From assembly GCF_030149235.1 (NCBI RefSeq), contig NZ_JASBRW010000039.1, forward strand, positions 1 through 46,649: 46,649 bases of DNA. Direction: 5' to 3'. Shown here piece after piece: positions 37,748 to 46,574 of this stretch (the stretch's first letter is position 1; each line of letters begins with the position of its first letter). Position numbers and translations under genes: made by a program. Below the pieces are notes generated by a model. It made no database searches. It worked only from the letters and a program-made list of their open reading frames with translations, and was not told the DNA's origin. Source of the DNA: Maricaulis sp. GTDB lineage: Bacteria; Pseudomonadota; Alphaproteobacteria; Caulobacterales; Maricaulaceae.

Positions 37748-39154
37748 CTATTGCGGGCTTTCCGGTTCTGGCGGGATGGCCGGCTTGGGCACGATCACAT
37801 CGCCATTATGGCGCAGGATAAAGATGTTCTCGCCGTCTTCATCCGACATATCGTAGGAAAACCATTCTGACTGTTGGGCGGAGAGCGAGTGCCCTGGCTC
37901 CCCGGCGAGGCGGGCTTCGGTTTCCGCCTCAATCAATTCGCGTTCCAGTTCGCGACGTTCCCGGGCGATCTCGGCCTCGACTTCGCGATGAGCCTCGGCG
38001 ATTTCCCGTTCAGCGTCCCGCAGCTCCGCCGCGGCCTCGCGTTCCATCACCCGGATCTCAAACCTTTGCTCGCGCTCATCGCGACGCCGGTCACGGGCAT
38101 GGTCACGCCCATCGCGCTCGGCATCGCGCAAAACGCGGCGGATTTCCCGTTCGGCGCGGGCGATCTCGCGCATGGCTTCGCGGGTGGCGTGTTGCACGGC
38201 TTCGCGATCGAGATCCTCGGCATGCTCTTCAAGGGCGAGACCGACCTCGGCCAGGATCTCGACCCGCAAGCCTTCCAGCGCCTCGATTTCGGACAGCGTT
38301 TCAGAGACCTCGACCAGCTGGCTCCGGGACAAGCGGGGCAGGGAGGCGGTGTTGATCTCGTAGTGCGAGAGATGTTCCTGCGGGCAGGCCCGCAGATTGA
38401 CCGTGTGCTCACCCAGACGGGTCTGTTCATCGCCACAGGCATTGGCCAGGGCCGCCTTGTTGAGGCCGCGGACGCGCTCGAACACGGCGGCGCTCAGATT
38501 GACCCCGGTCAGGTCGGCATCGCGGAAATCGACCTCTTGCAGATGCGCGCCCTCAAAGCTGGCATCGGTCAGGTCAGCATCACGGAAATCGGCCTTGCCG
38601 CCGGTCACCTCGGCGAAATTGGCGTGACGCAATTCGGCCTGGCGGAACACGGTGTCGTCCAGCTGGGCGCGCAGGAAATTGACCTGGTGCAATTGCGCAT
38701 CGACGAAACGGGTGGACGCCAGGCGGCTGCCGATAAAGGTCACGAAGACCATATCAGAGCGGCTGAAATTGGCGTCGCTGAGATCGGCGCTGGAGAAATT
38801 GACGCGCTCGATATGGGCTTCAGACAGATTGGCGTCGGACAGGTTGGCGCGGCTGAAGGAAACCCCGGTCATCCGGGTCTGAACCATTTGCGTGTCGGAA
38901 AAATCCGTGCCGGTGAAGCGGCATTCCACGAAGGTGGAATTGAGCAGGTTGGAACCGGAAAAGCTCGACCCCTCGAAATCGGCGCCGATGAAGTTCGCAC
39001 CGGCCAGATTCTGGTCGGCGAAATTACAGCCTTCACACTCCCCGCCAATGGCGAGGCCACGGCGCGGCGTATCCCTTTCCCCGGCCCAGACGGGCGCGAC
39101 GAGAGTGGCGCTCGCGGCAAGCAGTGCAAGAATGGAAACGGCGGTGTTTCGCAT
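37748..39154 (-). CDS. Secreted pentapeptide-repeat protein with long coiled coil
   Basis: The 468-residue product has a signal peptide (1-24), a paired-cysteine cap (Cys40, Cys43 in ECEGCNF) and pentapeptide repeats from about 44 to 226 (for example SRANLSDANLSEAHIERVNF). A second cap follows with GLNKAALANACGDEQTRL (Cys240) and Cys257. Residues 276-418 are a highly charged Arg/Glu coiled coil (RDAEREIAEAHREVEAEIAR). A short tail (IFILRHNGDVIVPKPAIPP) ends it. The repeats should form a square beta-helix in the periplasm. Function unknown. The neighbour upstream shares the caps. GAGGGAG precedes the ATG. Confidence 0.85.
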   Translation of the reverse strand: MRNTAVSILALLAASATLVAPVWAGERDTPRRGLAIGGECEGCNFADQNLAGANFIGADFEGSSFSGSNLLNSTFVECRFTGTDFSDTQMVQTRMTGVSFSRANLSDANLSEAHIERVNFSSADLSDANFSRSDMVFVTFIGSRLASTRFVDAQLHQVNFLRAQLDDTVFRQAELRHANFAEVTGGKADFRDADLTDASFEGAHLQEVDFRDADLTGVNLSAAVFERVRGLNKAALANACGDEQTRLGEHTVNLRACPQEHLSHYEINTASLPRLSRSQLVEVSETLSEIEALEGLRVEILAEVGLALEEHAEDLDREAVQHATREAMREIARAEREIRRVLRDAERDGRDHARDRRRDEREQRFEIRVMEREAAAELRDAEREIAEAHREVEAEIARERRELERELIEAETEARLAGEPGHSLSAQQSEWFSYDMSDEDGENIFILRHNGDVIVPKPAIPPEPESPQ

Positions 39155-39190
39155 AACTCCCTCGATACGGCACCTGAGGAGGAATTGCGA

Positions 39191-39210
39191 CTTAAATCAC
39201 AGTAATTAAG
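39191..39210. promoter_or_regulatory. AT-rich dyad between the pentapeptide genes
   Basis: CTTAAATCACAGTAATTAAG is an imperfect 20-bp palindrome with CTTAA/TTAAG ends in the 63-base gap. It stands out in GC-rich sequence and could be an operator or promoter element for the downstream gene. The TTAA spacing (10) does not match a full CtrA box (7). Confidence 0.25.
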
Positions 39211-39217
39211 GATGGCC

Positions 39218-39712
39218 CTAGAGCAGGCGGCAATCGGCGATGCGCAGGCCCGGCGGCAACAGCGTCTCGGCATCGCCGCAGGCGCGGTCGAGCTGGCGCT
39301 GGGTCAGCCCGTGGGCATCGCGCAGATAGGCGCCGGACAGGTTTGCCCCGGTCAGATTGGCGCCGGCCATGTTGGAGGCGTTGAAATAGGTACCGACAAG
39401 CACGGCGTCGGTGAAGTCGACATTGCGGAAGCTGGCACCGACAAAGCGCGCCCCGAACAGGTTGGCGACGGAGAGGTTGGCGCCATCAAAACGTCCGCCA
39501 TCCATGATGGCCAGAGACAAATTGGCCTGGCGCAGGCGTGAGCCGGACAGGTCGAGATTGCGCAGGTCATGATAGGACAGATCGGCCTGGAACAGGTTGC
39601 AGCCCGAGCAGGACTGGCCCGCCTGCACGCGTGCGATCTGCGCCGCGTTTTGCGCCAGCGCCGGCGTGCCCACGGACAGGGCAATCAGGATGGTAAGAAA
39701 AAACCGTGCCAT
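39218..39712 (-). CDS. Secreted pentapeptide-repeat protein, short
   Basis: The 164-residue product has a signal peptide (1-20), the paired-cysteine cap Cys35/Cys38 in SCSGCNL, and pentapeptide repeats at about 39-134 (DLSGSRLRQANLSLAIM and GANLTGANLSGAYL). The C-terminal cap is GLTQRQLDRACGDAETLL with Cys145 and Cys161. The two caps match those of the larger neighbour at 37748, so the pair arose by duplication or is a recognised subfamily. It lacks the coiled coil. Exported; function unknown. Confidence 0.85.
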   Translation of the reverse strand: MARFFLTILIALSVGTPALAQNAAQIARVQAGQSCSGCNLFQADLSYHDLRNLDLSGSRLRQANLSLAIMDGGRFDGANLSVANLFGARFVGASFRNVDFTDAVLVGTYFNASNMAGANLTGANLSGAYLRDAHGLTQRQLDRACGDAETLLPPGLRIADCRLL

Positions 39713-39773
39713 TTTGGTGCACTCCGCAGACTGTCCCCGCACGCGCTGCAAGCGCGGGGCCGTGCGCGATCGG

Positions 39774-39959
39774 CTAGGCCAGGAGACTGACACCGCCCGC
39801 CACGAGAGCGAGGCCTGCGATCGCTGAGATCGCTGCCAGCGCGATGAAACGGTCCAGCCTGGGTCCGCTGGCGGCGCGGGCGATATGGACAATCAGACCG
39901 ATGGCGCCGGCATGAAAGGCGATCACGCCTACTATGATCAGTGCGAGGCCGAGTCCCAT
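39774..39959 (-). CDS. Small two-helix membrane protein
   Basis: The 61-residue protein has two hydrophobic helices (GLALIIVGVIAFHAGAIGLI and FIALAAISAIAGLALVAGG) joined by a short basic loop (HIARAASGPRLDR). ATG 39959 is chosen; a TTG at 39965 is in frame. It starts 14 bases after the NrdJ-like gene stop on the same strand with no strong ribosome site, so it may depend on translational coupling. No family was recognised. Confidence 0.68.
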   Translation of the reverse strand: MGLGLALIIVGVIAFHAGAIGLIVHIARAASGPRLDRFIALAAISAIAGLALVAGGVSLLA

Positions 39960-39973
39960 CGTCAATCGCGCGG

Positions 39974-42916
39974 TCAGCTGTTCCAGTTACAGGCGTCGCA
40001 ATTCAGCCCGCTTTCGCTCTTCGCCACGGTGAAATGGCCGCATTCCGGGCAGGGGTCGCCGGTATAAGCGCTGGCTTCGCTCACCGGGCGGGTGATGCTG
40101 TGATCCTCTATCTGGGTGTATTCGGTCTCGATCGGAGCATCAGTGTCATTGGCATTGGCGGCCTTTTTCGAGGCGCCGGCGAACATCAGGATATTATTGG
40201 GCACCTGGCCGCGGCTGAACCCGCGCGAAATGAAGCGGGCCGCGTCTTCCTGCGACAGCTTTTCTTCCTCGACACCCTTGCCGATCCCGCCCGGATCCGC
40301 CTTGTCCGGCGAGATTTCCGCCAGATCTTCGCGGCCGAGATAGGACACGCCCAGCTCGCGGAAAAGATAATCCAGGATCGAGGTCGCGTGCTGGATCTGG
40401 TCATTGCCCTCTACCGGGCCAGCCGGCTCGAAGCGGGTGAAGACGAAGGCATCAACAAACTCTTCCAGCGGCACGCCGTATTGCAGGCCAATGGAGATGG
40501 CGATGGCGAAATTGTTCATAAGCGAACGAAACGCCGCGCCTTCCTTGTGCATGTCGATGAAGATCTCGCCGAGCTCGCCATCATCGAACTCGCCGGTGTG
40601 CAGATAGACCTTGTGGCCGCCCACAGTGGCCTTCTGGATATAGCCCTTGCGGCGATCAGGCAGTTTGCGCCGGGCGGCCGGGCGTTCGACGACGCGCTCG
40701 ACTTCAACCGTACGCTCGACCACGCGTTCGCGTACCGTGTCGGCGGTGTAGTCCCCCTTGTCGAAATCGATCGAGGGCAGCATGTCGAACAGGCTGGAGC
40801 CCGTGCGCGACATGGCCAGATCGCGCAGGCCAAGCTGGCTGGCGTGATCGAACAGCGCGGCGACATCATCGATGGCGGCTTCAGCGCTGAGCTCGATATT
40901 GAGCGCCACATGCCCGGAAATCTGTTGCTCGACTGCATGGGCGAGATCAAGCTGGGCCTCGGCGGAGGGATAAGCGAAAACGGCCCGGGTATCAGCCGGG
41001 ATGGTCTCGATCGCATCAAGGGTTGCCGTACCATGAGCATGTCTGTCGGCCAGTTCGACATCATGATCGCTATAGCCCAGCGCCAGGCACAGGGACTGGC
41101 CCTCGGCCTCGATGACATCACTGGTCAGGCCGAGAATGTCACGGCAGACGCGGTCGCCCAGCGTCCAGCGATTGAGCGCGAAGCGCACCGAGGCGCCTTC
41201 GCCGATGGAATCATCGAGCCGTTCCAGCGTGTCCAGCGGAATGCCGCGCAGCATCAGGTCTTCAAACGAGATTGCCGGAGCGCCGCGCAGCGTGCCATGG
41301 CCCGCCGCATGGTCCTCGGCCTGTTCGATCGCGGTGGCATCCAGCCCCAGTCGTGACAGACCGCTGCGCACACAATCGCGCAGGCGACGACCGCCGATAT
41401 CGTCGCGGTCGGCGGTGACGGCATTGACGACTGGGCTGCAGCCTCCGGCTGCGCCCTCGATCAGGCCGGCCAGTTCGGTTGGCAGGTCGAGGGCGCAGAC
41501 CAGCGGTCCGGGCCGGGTGAGGGCGGAGCGGGCGGAAAACCGGCTGTCATGACGCTGCAGCGTGCCGGCAATCGAAGCCAGCCCGGCGGGCAGGCTCTTC
41601 GGCGAGATCTCCATGCCCAGAGAGGGAGCGATGGCCCCGCATTCCGCGCAGCTTTCACGCACAGCCATGGTGACGAGGCGGGCGATGGCGGCGGCGGTGA
41701 GGCGGCCCTCATCACTGTCATAGGCGAGGCCCAGCGCCATCAGGACCGGTGCCATCCCGGTTAGCGACATCGTGCCGGCATTGGCCGCGTCGGGATGGGC
41801 ACTGAAGATCAGCGCCTTGGACCAGCAGCGCGCGGTGTCCATCAGCAGCTCGGCATTAAGGCCGGCGGTGTCATCCATAAAGGCGGGCAGGTTGAGATAC
41901 ACGGCCGGGCCGGCCTGCTGCGGGCTTTCCTGGAAGGCCAGGCGCGGCGCACCAAAGCTCCACACGGTACGGGCCACGGCATTGCGGAACTGGCGGGCGC
42001 GAACGGTGCCGCCGGTTTCGCCAAAGCTCCAGGCCTCGTCCGCAGCGACGGCGGAGGCGAAATCGGAGGGTGTGTGCAGCACGGTTTCCGGCACGATCGA
42101 GCGCTCCGGCGCCAGCGCGGCGAGGGCATCATCATCCGCGCCCTGGCGGGCCATGGCGAGGGCGCGTTCCACGGCTACCTCCGGCACACCATCCTTCAGC
42201 GCATGGCGCATGGCGCGGGCGAGGGCGGCGTTCTGGCGCGGATCGAAACAGACCTCGCCCTCACCGGAACAACGCCGGATGGCTTCCCCGATCGCCTTGA
42301 GTCGCGTTTCGGTGACCCGGGCGCCGGTTTCCAGAATTGATTCGCGCAGGGCCTCGGCCGCCACCAGACGCAGGGCTTCCGGCGCATCCTCGGCATCGGC
42401 GCGAATATGGCGACGCAGCACATCGTCCTGCGGGCCGGAGAGGTCGTCCCCATAAGCCCAGTCCGCACCGCCCTCGCGCCACAGCTCGGCATCGGGCAGG
42501 GCGAGACGGGCAATCAGGCTGGCGGACAGGCCGGCATAAAACAGATTGGCTTCCTCAACCGCGGCAAAGGCCTTTTGACGTCCGGCTGCCCAGGTCAGCG
42601 ATCCGGCCAAGCGCGCTGCAGCCTTGTCGATCCCGTCTTCCAGCGCACGCTCCTCACCGGCCGGGATTTGCGGGGCCAGGCCGGCATAGGCGGTCATTCC
42701 GGGTTTGGGGCGCGTCTTCAGCGGGCGTGGTGTGTCGAGCAGATCTCCCAGCGTCATCGCCGCGGTATCACTCCAGGCCGGCGGTACACGCAAGGTGCGA
42801 ACATCGCCCAGGCCATCATCATCTGCATCGATGGCGCACCTGAGTTCGCGCACCTCCAATGAAAGATCAAAATGTTCCGAGGCTGCCAGATCGGCCAAGC
42901 TTGCCGGATTAGTCAT
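39974..42916 (-). CDS. NrdJ-like protein lacking the catalytic core (probable RNR pseudoenzyme)
   Basis: The 980-residue protein aligns by eye with class II (B12-dependent) ribonucleotide reductase NrdJ in order. Residues 126-156 (FYAGLSASL... ADWAYG), 206-258 ([14 protein letters not shown]), 310-330, [10 protein letters not shown] (396-405), GHGTLRGAP to RWTLGD (539-588) and the 610-700 segment all have NrdJ counterparts. The C-terminal TSCPD domain (about 750-862; [20 protein letters not shown]) and a zinc ribbon (Cys956, 959, 973, 976) are well kept. The radical-cysteine loop (NxCxE) and the APTGTI strand are absent: the segment around 328-342 is shortened to a few residues. Reductase activity is therefore unlikely. 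Role unknown. AGGGTGG lies ahead of the ATG. Confidence 0.85.
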   Translation of the reverse strand: MTNPASLADLAASEHFDLSLEVRELRCAIDADDDGLGDVRTLRVPPAWSDTAAMTLGDLLDTPRPLKTRPKPGMTAYAGLAPQIPAGEERALEDGIDKAAARLAGSLTWAAGRQKAFAAVEEANLFYAGLSASLIARLALPDAELWREGGADWAYGDDLSGPQDDVLRRHIRADAEDAPEALRLVAAEALRESILETGARVTETRLKAIGEAIRRCSGEGEVCFDPRQNAALARAMRHALKDGVPEVAVERALAMARQGADDDALAALAPERSIVPETVLHTPSDFASAVAADEAWSFGETGGTVRARQFRNAVARTVWSFGAPRLAFQESPQQAGPAVYLNLPAFMDDTAGLNAELLMDTARCWSKALIFSAHPDAANAGTMSLTGMAPVLMALGLAYDSDEGRLTAAAIARLVTMAVRESCAECGAIAPSLGMEISPKSLPAGLASIAGTLQRHDSRFSARSALTRPGPLVCALDLPTELAGLIEGAAGGCSPVVNAVTADRDDIGGRRLRDCVRSGLSRLGLDATAIEQAEDHAAGHGTLRGAPAISFEDLMLRGIPLDTLERLDDSIGEGASVRFALNRWTLGDRVCRDILGLTSDVIEAEGQSLCLALGYSDHDVELADRHAHGTATLDAIETIPADTRAVFAYPSAEAQLDLAHAVEQQISGHVALNIELSAEAAIDDVAALFDHASQLGLRDLAMSRTGSSLFDMLPSIDFDKGDYTADTVRERVVERTVEVERVVERPAARRKLPDRRKGYIQKATVGGHKVYLHTGEFDDGELGEIFIDMHKEGAAFRSLMNNFAIAISIGLQYGVPLEEFVDAFVFTRFEPAGPVEGNDQIQHATSILDYLFRELGVSYLGREDLAEISPDKADPGGIGKGVEEEKLSQEDAARFISRGFSRGQVPNNILMFAGASKKAANANDTDAPIETEYTQIEDHSITRPVSEASAYTGDPCPECGHFTVAKSESGLNCDACNWNS

Positions 42917-43070
42917 TTGTCCACCCTTTTGCCCGCCGAATCGGTCGGTAATCGCAAAAGTCTACCCCTCCGGAGGCAGGGCCTGAACCCCGCCGCGCTC
43001 GAGACTGGACCGGATGGCGCGAGGAAGGCATATACGGCTGTGAATAACCCTACCGACTCGGAGCCCGCTC

Positions 43071-43481
43071 ATGCTCGGACTGATTTCGAAGATTTTCATC
43101 TGGTGGAAAGACGCCACGCCCGGCACGCTTCTGACCCTGCGTAATCGTGGTGCCCAGCAAGTGGGCGAGGATGAGTTCGGGAATCGCTATTTCGAGGAGA
43201 AGGGCAAGACCGGCCCGGATGGAAACAAGCGCCGCTGGGTGCTCTACGAGGGCTATGCCGACGCCTCGCGCGTGCCGTCTGACTGGCATGGCTGGCTGCA
43301 CCACACGTTTGACGAGCCGCCGACCGAGGCGCCGCTCAAGCGCCAGGTCTGGGAAAAGGATCACCATCCCAACCTGACCGGCACGGTGCATGCCTATCGT
43401 CCGACCGGTTCGCTGGCCTCGCCGGAGAAGCGTCAGTCCACGGCCGGCGACTACGAAGCCTGGTCGCCGGACCAGGGCTAA
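43071..43481 (+). CDS. NDUFA12-family complex I accessory subunit
   Basis: Supernumerary subunit of NADH:ubiquinone oxidoreductase, peripheral and matrix/cytoplasm-facing. The 136-residue product shows the family core ATPGTLLTLRNRGAQQVGED, GNRYFEEKGK, RRWVLYEGYADASRVPSDWH and GWLHHTFDEPPTEAP. This subunit is typical of alphaproteobacteria and mitochondria. Conserved neighbour of DUF2155 and aat. It is far from any nuo genes in this window. Confidence 0.94.
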   Translation: MLGLISKIFIWWKDATPGTLLTLRNRGAQQVGEDEFGNRYFEEKGKTGPDGNKRRWVLYEGYADASRVPSDWHGWLHHTFDEPPTEAPLKRQVWEKDHHPNLTGTVHAYRPTGSLASPEKRQSTAGDYEAWSPDQG

Positions 43482-43553
43482 CCCGTGCCTGTCTTGTCGC
43501 CTGTGCGGGGAACCGCCTCGACACGGTCATAATCTCTCGGCAGCTTGGCTCCC

Positions 43554-44015
43554 ATGATGCGTTCTCTGACAGCTCTCGTTCTGGCCTGTAGTGTGATGGC
43601 CCCCGCCATGGCGCAGGATATCGATGACTTCATGCGCGGCGATGACCCGCTTGAGACGCGCGACCCTGATGCGCGTGCGAACCAGCCGCTGTCCAGCCGT
43701 CCAGGCAATGTCGCCGTCCTGCGTGGCCTCGACAAGGTCACGGCCCGCACGCGTGATTTCGATGTCGTCATCGGTGAAAGCGTTGAGTTCGGCCCGTTGA
43801 CCATCACCGCGCAATATTGCCGCAAGCGCCCGCCGGAAGAGACGCCGGAAACCTACGCCTTCCTGCAGATCGCTGATCGCCGCACGGACGGTTTCGGCGT
43901 GGATGTCGAGGGCGAGACAATCTTTTCCGGCTGGATGTTCGCTTCCCGCCCGGCCCAGAATCCGCTCGAGCATCCGGTGTATGATGTGTGGGTGCTGGAC
44001 TGCCGCACGGACTAG
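43554..44015 (+). CDS. DUF2155 secreted protein
   Basis: The 153-residue product has a signal peptide (MMRSLTALVLACSVMAPAMA) and the DUF2155 core: VAVLRGLDKVTARTRDFDVV, FGPLTITAQYCRKRPPEETP and SGWMFASRPAQNPLEHPVYD. The family is conserved in alphaproteobacteria beside NDUFA12 and aat; no function is established. Cys residues in QYCRK and LDCRTD may pair. ATGs at 43554 and 43557 are both possible. The last 4 bases overlap convergent aat. Confidence 0.9.
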   Translation: MMRSLTALVLACSVMAPAMAQDIDDFMRGDDPLETRDPDARANQPLSSRPGNVAVLRGLDKVTARTRDFDVVIGESVEFGPLTITAQYCRKRPPEETPETYAFLQIADRRTDGFGVDVEGETIFSGWMFASRPAQNPLEHPVYDVWVLDCRTD

Positions 44016-44659
44016 GTCTTGAGCGCCCGTGCCAACACATCCTCCGCGCCCACATCCATCCCCATCGCATAGAAATCCGCCGTCTTGCCCAGGGCCTCTT
44101 GTAGCCGCTCATGATAGGCATCGCGCGTGATGGTTTCCACGCCCAGGCTTTCCAGATGCTCGGTGGTGAACTGGGTGTCGAGCAAGCTGTAGCCACCGGT
44201 ATTCAGGCGGGCGACGAGGTGGACGAGGGCGATTTTGCTGGCATCGGTTTTTACTGAGAACATGCTCTCACCGAAGAACGCGCCGCCGAGCGAGACGCCA
44301 TAAAGCCCGCCGGCCAGCTCTTCGCCATCCCAGCATTCCACACTATGGGCGAAGCCGTCGCGATGCAGCTCGTTGTAGAGGCCAAGAATACCGTCATTGA
44401 TCCAGGTTTCCTCGCGCCCCGGGCCCGGCTCGGCGCACAGGCGCACCACCGTGTCGAAGGCGGTATCGATCTTCACCTGGAACGGGGCCTGTTTCACCGT
44501 GCGCTTGAGGCGCCGCGGGATGTGCAGGCCGTTGAGAGGCAGCACGCCTCGCTCATCCGGGTCGAGGAGATAGATGCGCGGGTCGTCGCGCGCTTCCGCC
44601 ATGGGGAAGACGCCGCGCGCATAACAGTTCAGCAATTCTGCCGTCCCGAAGACCCGCAT
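44012..44659 (-). CDS. aat: Leucyl/phenylalanyl-tRNA-protein transferase
   Basis: Adds Leu or Phe to N-terminal Arg/Lys of proteins, creating N-degrons for ClpAP. The 215-residue protein has the family segments LLNCYARGVFPMAEARDD, RRLKRTVKQAPFQVKID, LAGGLYGVSLGGAFFGESMF and LLDTQFTTEHLESLG. An AAGGGTG ribosome site is upstream. It follows accC by 15 bases; accB-accC-aat is a common alphaproteobacterial order. Confidence 0.96.
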   Translation of the reverse strand: MRVFGTAELLNCYARGVFPMAEARDDPRIYLLDPDERGVLPLNGLHIPRRLKRTVKQAPFQVKIDTAFDTVVRLCAEPGPGREETWINDGILGLYNELHRDGFAHSVECWDGEELAGGLYGVSLGGAFFGESMFSVKTDASKIALVHLVARLNTGGYSLLDTQFTTEHLESLGVETITRDAYHERLQEALGKTADFYAMGMDVGAEDVLARALKT

Positions 44660-44674
44660 ATCACCCTTGGCCGA

Positions 44675-46021
44675 TCAGGCCTCCCGGTTGGCGAGCCACT
44701 CCTCAAGCCAGCGGATGTGGTAGTCGCCGTTCACAAACTCGGGCTCTTCCAGCAGGGCCAGGAAAATCGGGATCGAGGTTTCAACACCGCCGACGACCAT
44801 TTCTTCCAGCGACCGGCGCAGGCGCAGCAGCGCTTCCGTCCGGGTCCGCCCGTGCACGATGAGCTTGCCGATCAGGCTGTCATAATACGGGGGAATTTTA
44901 TAGCCCGCATAAAGCGCTGAATCGAGGCGGACACCGAGACCGCCCGGAGCGTGGAAATCGGTGATCGTGCCCGGCGAGGGGGCGAAATTCCTCGGGTTTT
45001 CCGCGTTGATGCGGCACTCGATCGACCAGCCGTCCAACGTGATGTCTTCCTGCTTGATGTCGAGCGGCGCGCCATCGGCGACGCGGATCTGTTCGCGCAC
45101 CAAGTCGATACCGGTGATCATCTCGGTCACCGGGTGCTCCACCTGTAGGCGGGTATTCATTTCGATGAAGTAGAACTCACCGTTTTCCCACAGGAACTCG
45201 ATCGTACCGACGCCGCGATAGCCAATCGCACCAATGGCCTTGCGGACGGTCTCACCGATCTTGGCGCGGTCCGCGGCATTGAGCGCCGGAGAGGGGGCTT
45301 CCTCGAGGATTTTCTGGTGTCGGCGCTGCAGCGAACAATCGCGCTCACCGAGGTGAACCACATTGCCATGTGTATCGGCCAGGATCTGGATCTCGATATG
45401 GCGCGGGCGGCCGAGATATTTCTCGATATAGACGGTGCCATCGCCGAAGGCAGCCTTGGCCTCGGTCGATGCAGTGTCCATCGCCTCTTTGAGGTCGGCT
45501 GCTGTTTCGGCCACCTTCATGCCGCGACCGCCACCGCCGGACGCGGCCTTGATCAGCACCGGATAACCGATTCTCTCGGCCACCGGGATCGCATCCTCAT
45601 AGCTGTCGACGCCGCCTTCAGAGCCCGGAACAACCGGAATGCCGGCATCCATCACAGTCTGTTTGGCGGTGATCTTGTCCCCCATGACGCGGATATGCTC
45701 CGCTGTCGGGCCGATGAAGGTGAAGCCGTGCGCTTCGACGATCTCGGCAAAGCGGGCGTTTTCCGACAGAAAGCCATAGCCCGGGTGGATAGCCTGGGCG
45801 CCGGTCACTTCGGCCGCGGCGATAATGGCCGGGACGTTGAGATAGCTCTTGGCTGCTGCCGGCGGACCGACACAGACGCTTTCATCAGCCAGGCGGACAT
45901 GCATCGCATCGGCGTCGGCCTCGGAATGGATGGCGACGGTGCGTATGCCCATCTCGCGGCAGGCGCGGTGGACACGAAGGGCAATTTCGCCGCGATTGGC
46001 GATCAGGATCTTGTCGAACAT
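44675..46021 (-). CDS. accC: Biotin carboxylase subunit of acetyl-CoA carboxylase
   Basis: Carboxylates biotin on AccB with bicarbonate and ATP. The 448-residue ATP-grasp protein shows MFDKILIANRGEIALRVHRA, the glycine-rich loop KAASGGGGRGMKVA, RDCSLQRRHQKILEEAPSP, and EMNTRLQVEHPVTEMITG with the catalytic Arg. The ribosome site is weak. It lies 30 bases after accB. The CT subunits accA and accD are not in the window. Confidence 0.97.
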   Translation of the reverse strand: MFDKILIANRGEIALRVHRACREMGIRTVAIHSEADADAMHVRLADESVCVGPPAAAKSYLNVPAIIAAAEVTGAQAIHPGYGFLSENARFAEIVEAHGFTFIGPTAEHIRVMGDKITAKQTVMDAGIPVVPGSEGGVDSYEDAIPVAERIGYPVLIKAASGGGGRGMKVAETAADLKEAMDTASTEAKAAFGDGTVYIEKYLGRPRHIEIQILADTHGNVVHLGERDCSLQRRHQKILEEAPSPALNAADRAKIGETVRKAIGAIGYRGVGTIEFLWENGEFYFIEMNTRLQVEHPVTEMITGIDLVREQIRVADGAPLDIKQEDITLDGWSIECRINAENPRNFAPSPGTITDFHAPGGLGVRLDSALYAGYKIPPYYDSLIGKLIVHGRTRTEALLRLRRSLEEMVVGGVETSIPIFLALLEEPEFVNGDYHIRWLEEWLANREA

Positions 46022-46051
46022 TCGGGGCGCTCGCGCGTTAAAGGGTGAGCG

Positions 46052-46552
46052 TTAGACGAGAATGAAGAGCGGCTCGCCGTACTCGACGGGCTGGCCGTCC
46101 TGCACCAGGATTTCTGCGATCTTGCCGGATTTCTCCGCCGTGATCGGATTGAAGGTCTTCATCGCCTCAACGAGGAGGATCGTGTCGCCCTGGGAGACAT
46201 TGGAGCCGACCTCGACGAAATTGTCCGCTTCCGGATTGGCCTTGAGATAGACCGTGCCGACCATGGGCGACTTTACCACGCCCGGATGAGCGGAGAGGTC
46301 GGTCGCGTCCTGGGCCGCCGGGGTTTCCGGCGGCGCGGCGGCCGGGACCGGGGCCGGGGCTGCTGCAACCGGCGCAGGCGCTGCGGCGACGGCCTGCACA
46401 ACCGGTGCGGCGGTCAGCTGGCGCGCAATACGCAGTTTCAGTTCGCCATGTTCCACTTCGATTTCGGTCAGCTCGGTATCGCGCAGGATCTTCGCCAGAT
46501 CGCGAACGAGGCGGGTGTTGAGCGGGGCACCGGATTTGGAATCAGAACTCAT
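46052..46552 (-). CDS. accB: Biotin carboxyl carrier protein
   Basis: Carries biotin between AccC and the carboxyltransferase. The 166-residue protein has an N-terminal helical region binding AccC, an Ala/Pro linker at about 47-80 and a biotinyl domain with Lys132 in EAMKTFNPITAE. The start has an AAAGG ribosome site. It lies 22 bases after the aroQ end. Confidence 0.96.
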   Translation of the reverse strand: MSSDSKSGAPLNTRLVRDLAKILRDTELTEIEVEHGELKLRIARQLTAAPVVQAVAAAPAPVAAAPAPVPAAAPPETPAAQDATDLSAHPGVVKSPMVGTVYLKANPEADNFVEVGSNVSQGDTILLVEAMKTFNPITAEKSGKIAEILVQDGQPVEYGEPLFILV

Positions 46553-46574
46553 GGAGATGGGCCTTTGATTGTTT

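Noticed and set aside
39191..39210. Full CtrA box between the pentapeptide genes
   Set aside because: The two TTAA elements are 10 bases apart, not the 7 required by the TTAA-N7-TTAA consensus.
39974..42916. Annotation of this gene as a functional B12-dependent ribonucleotide reductase
   Set aside because: The TSCPD domain and zinc ribbon would give this label automatically, but the radical-cysteine loop and neighbouring catalytic strands are not present.
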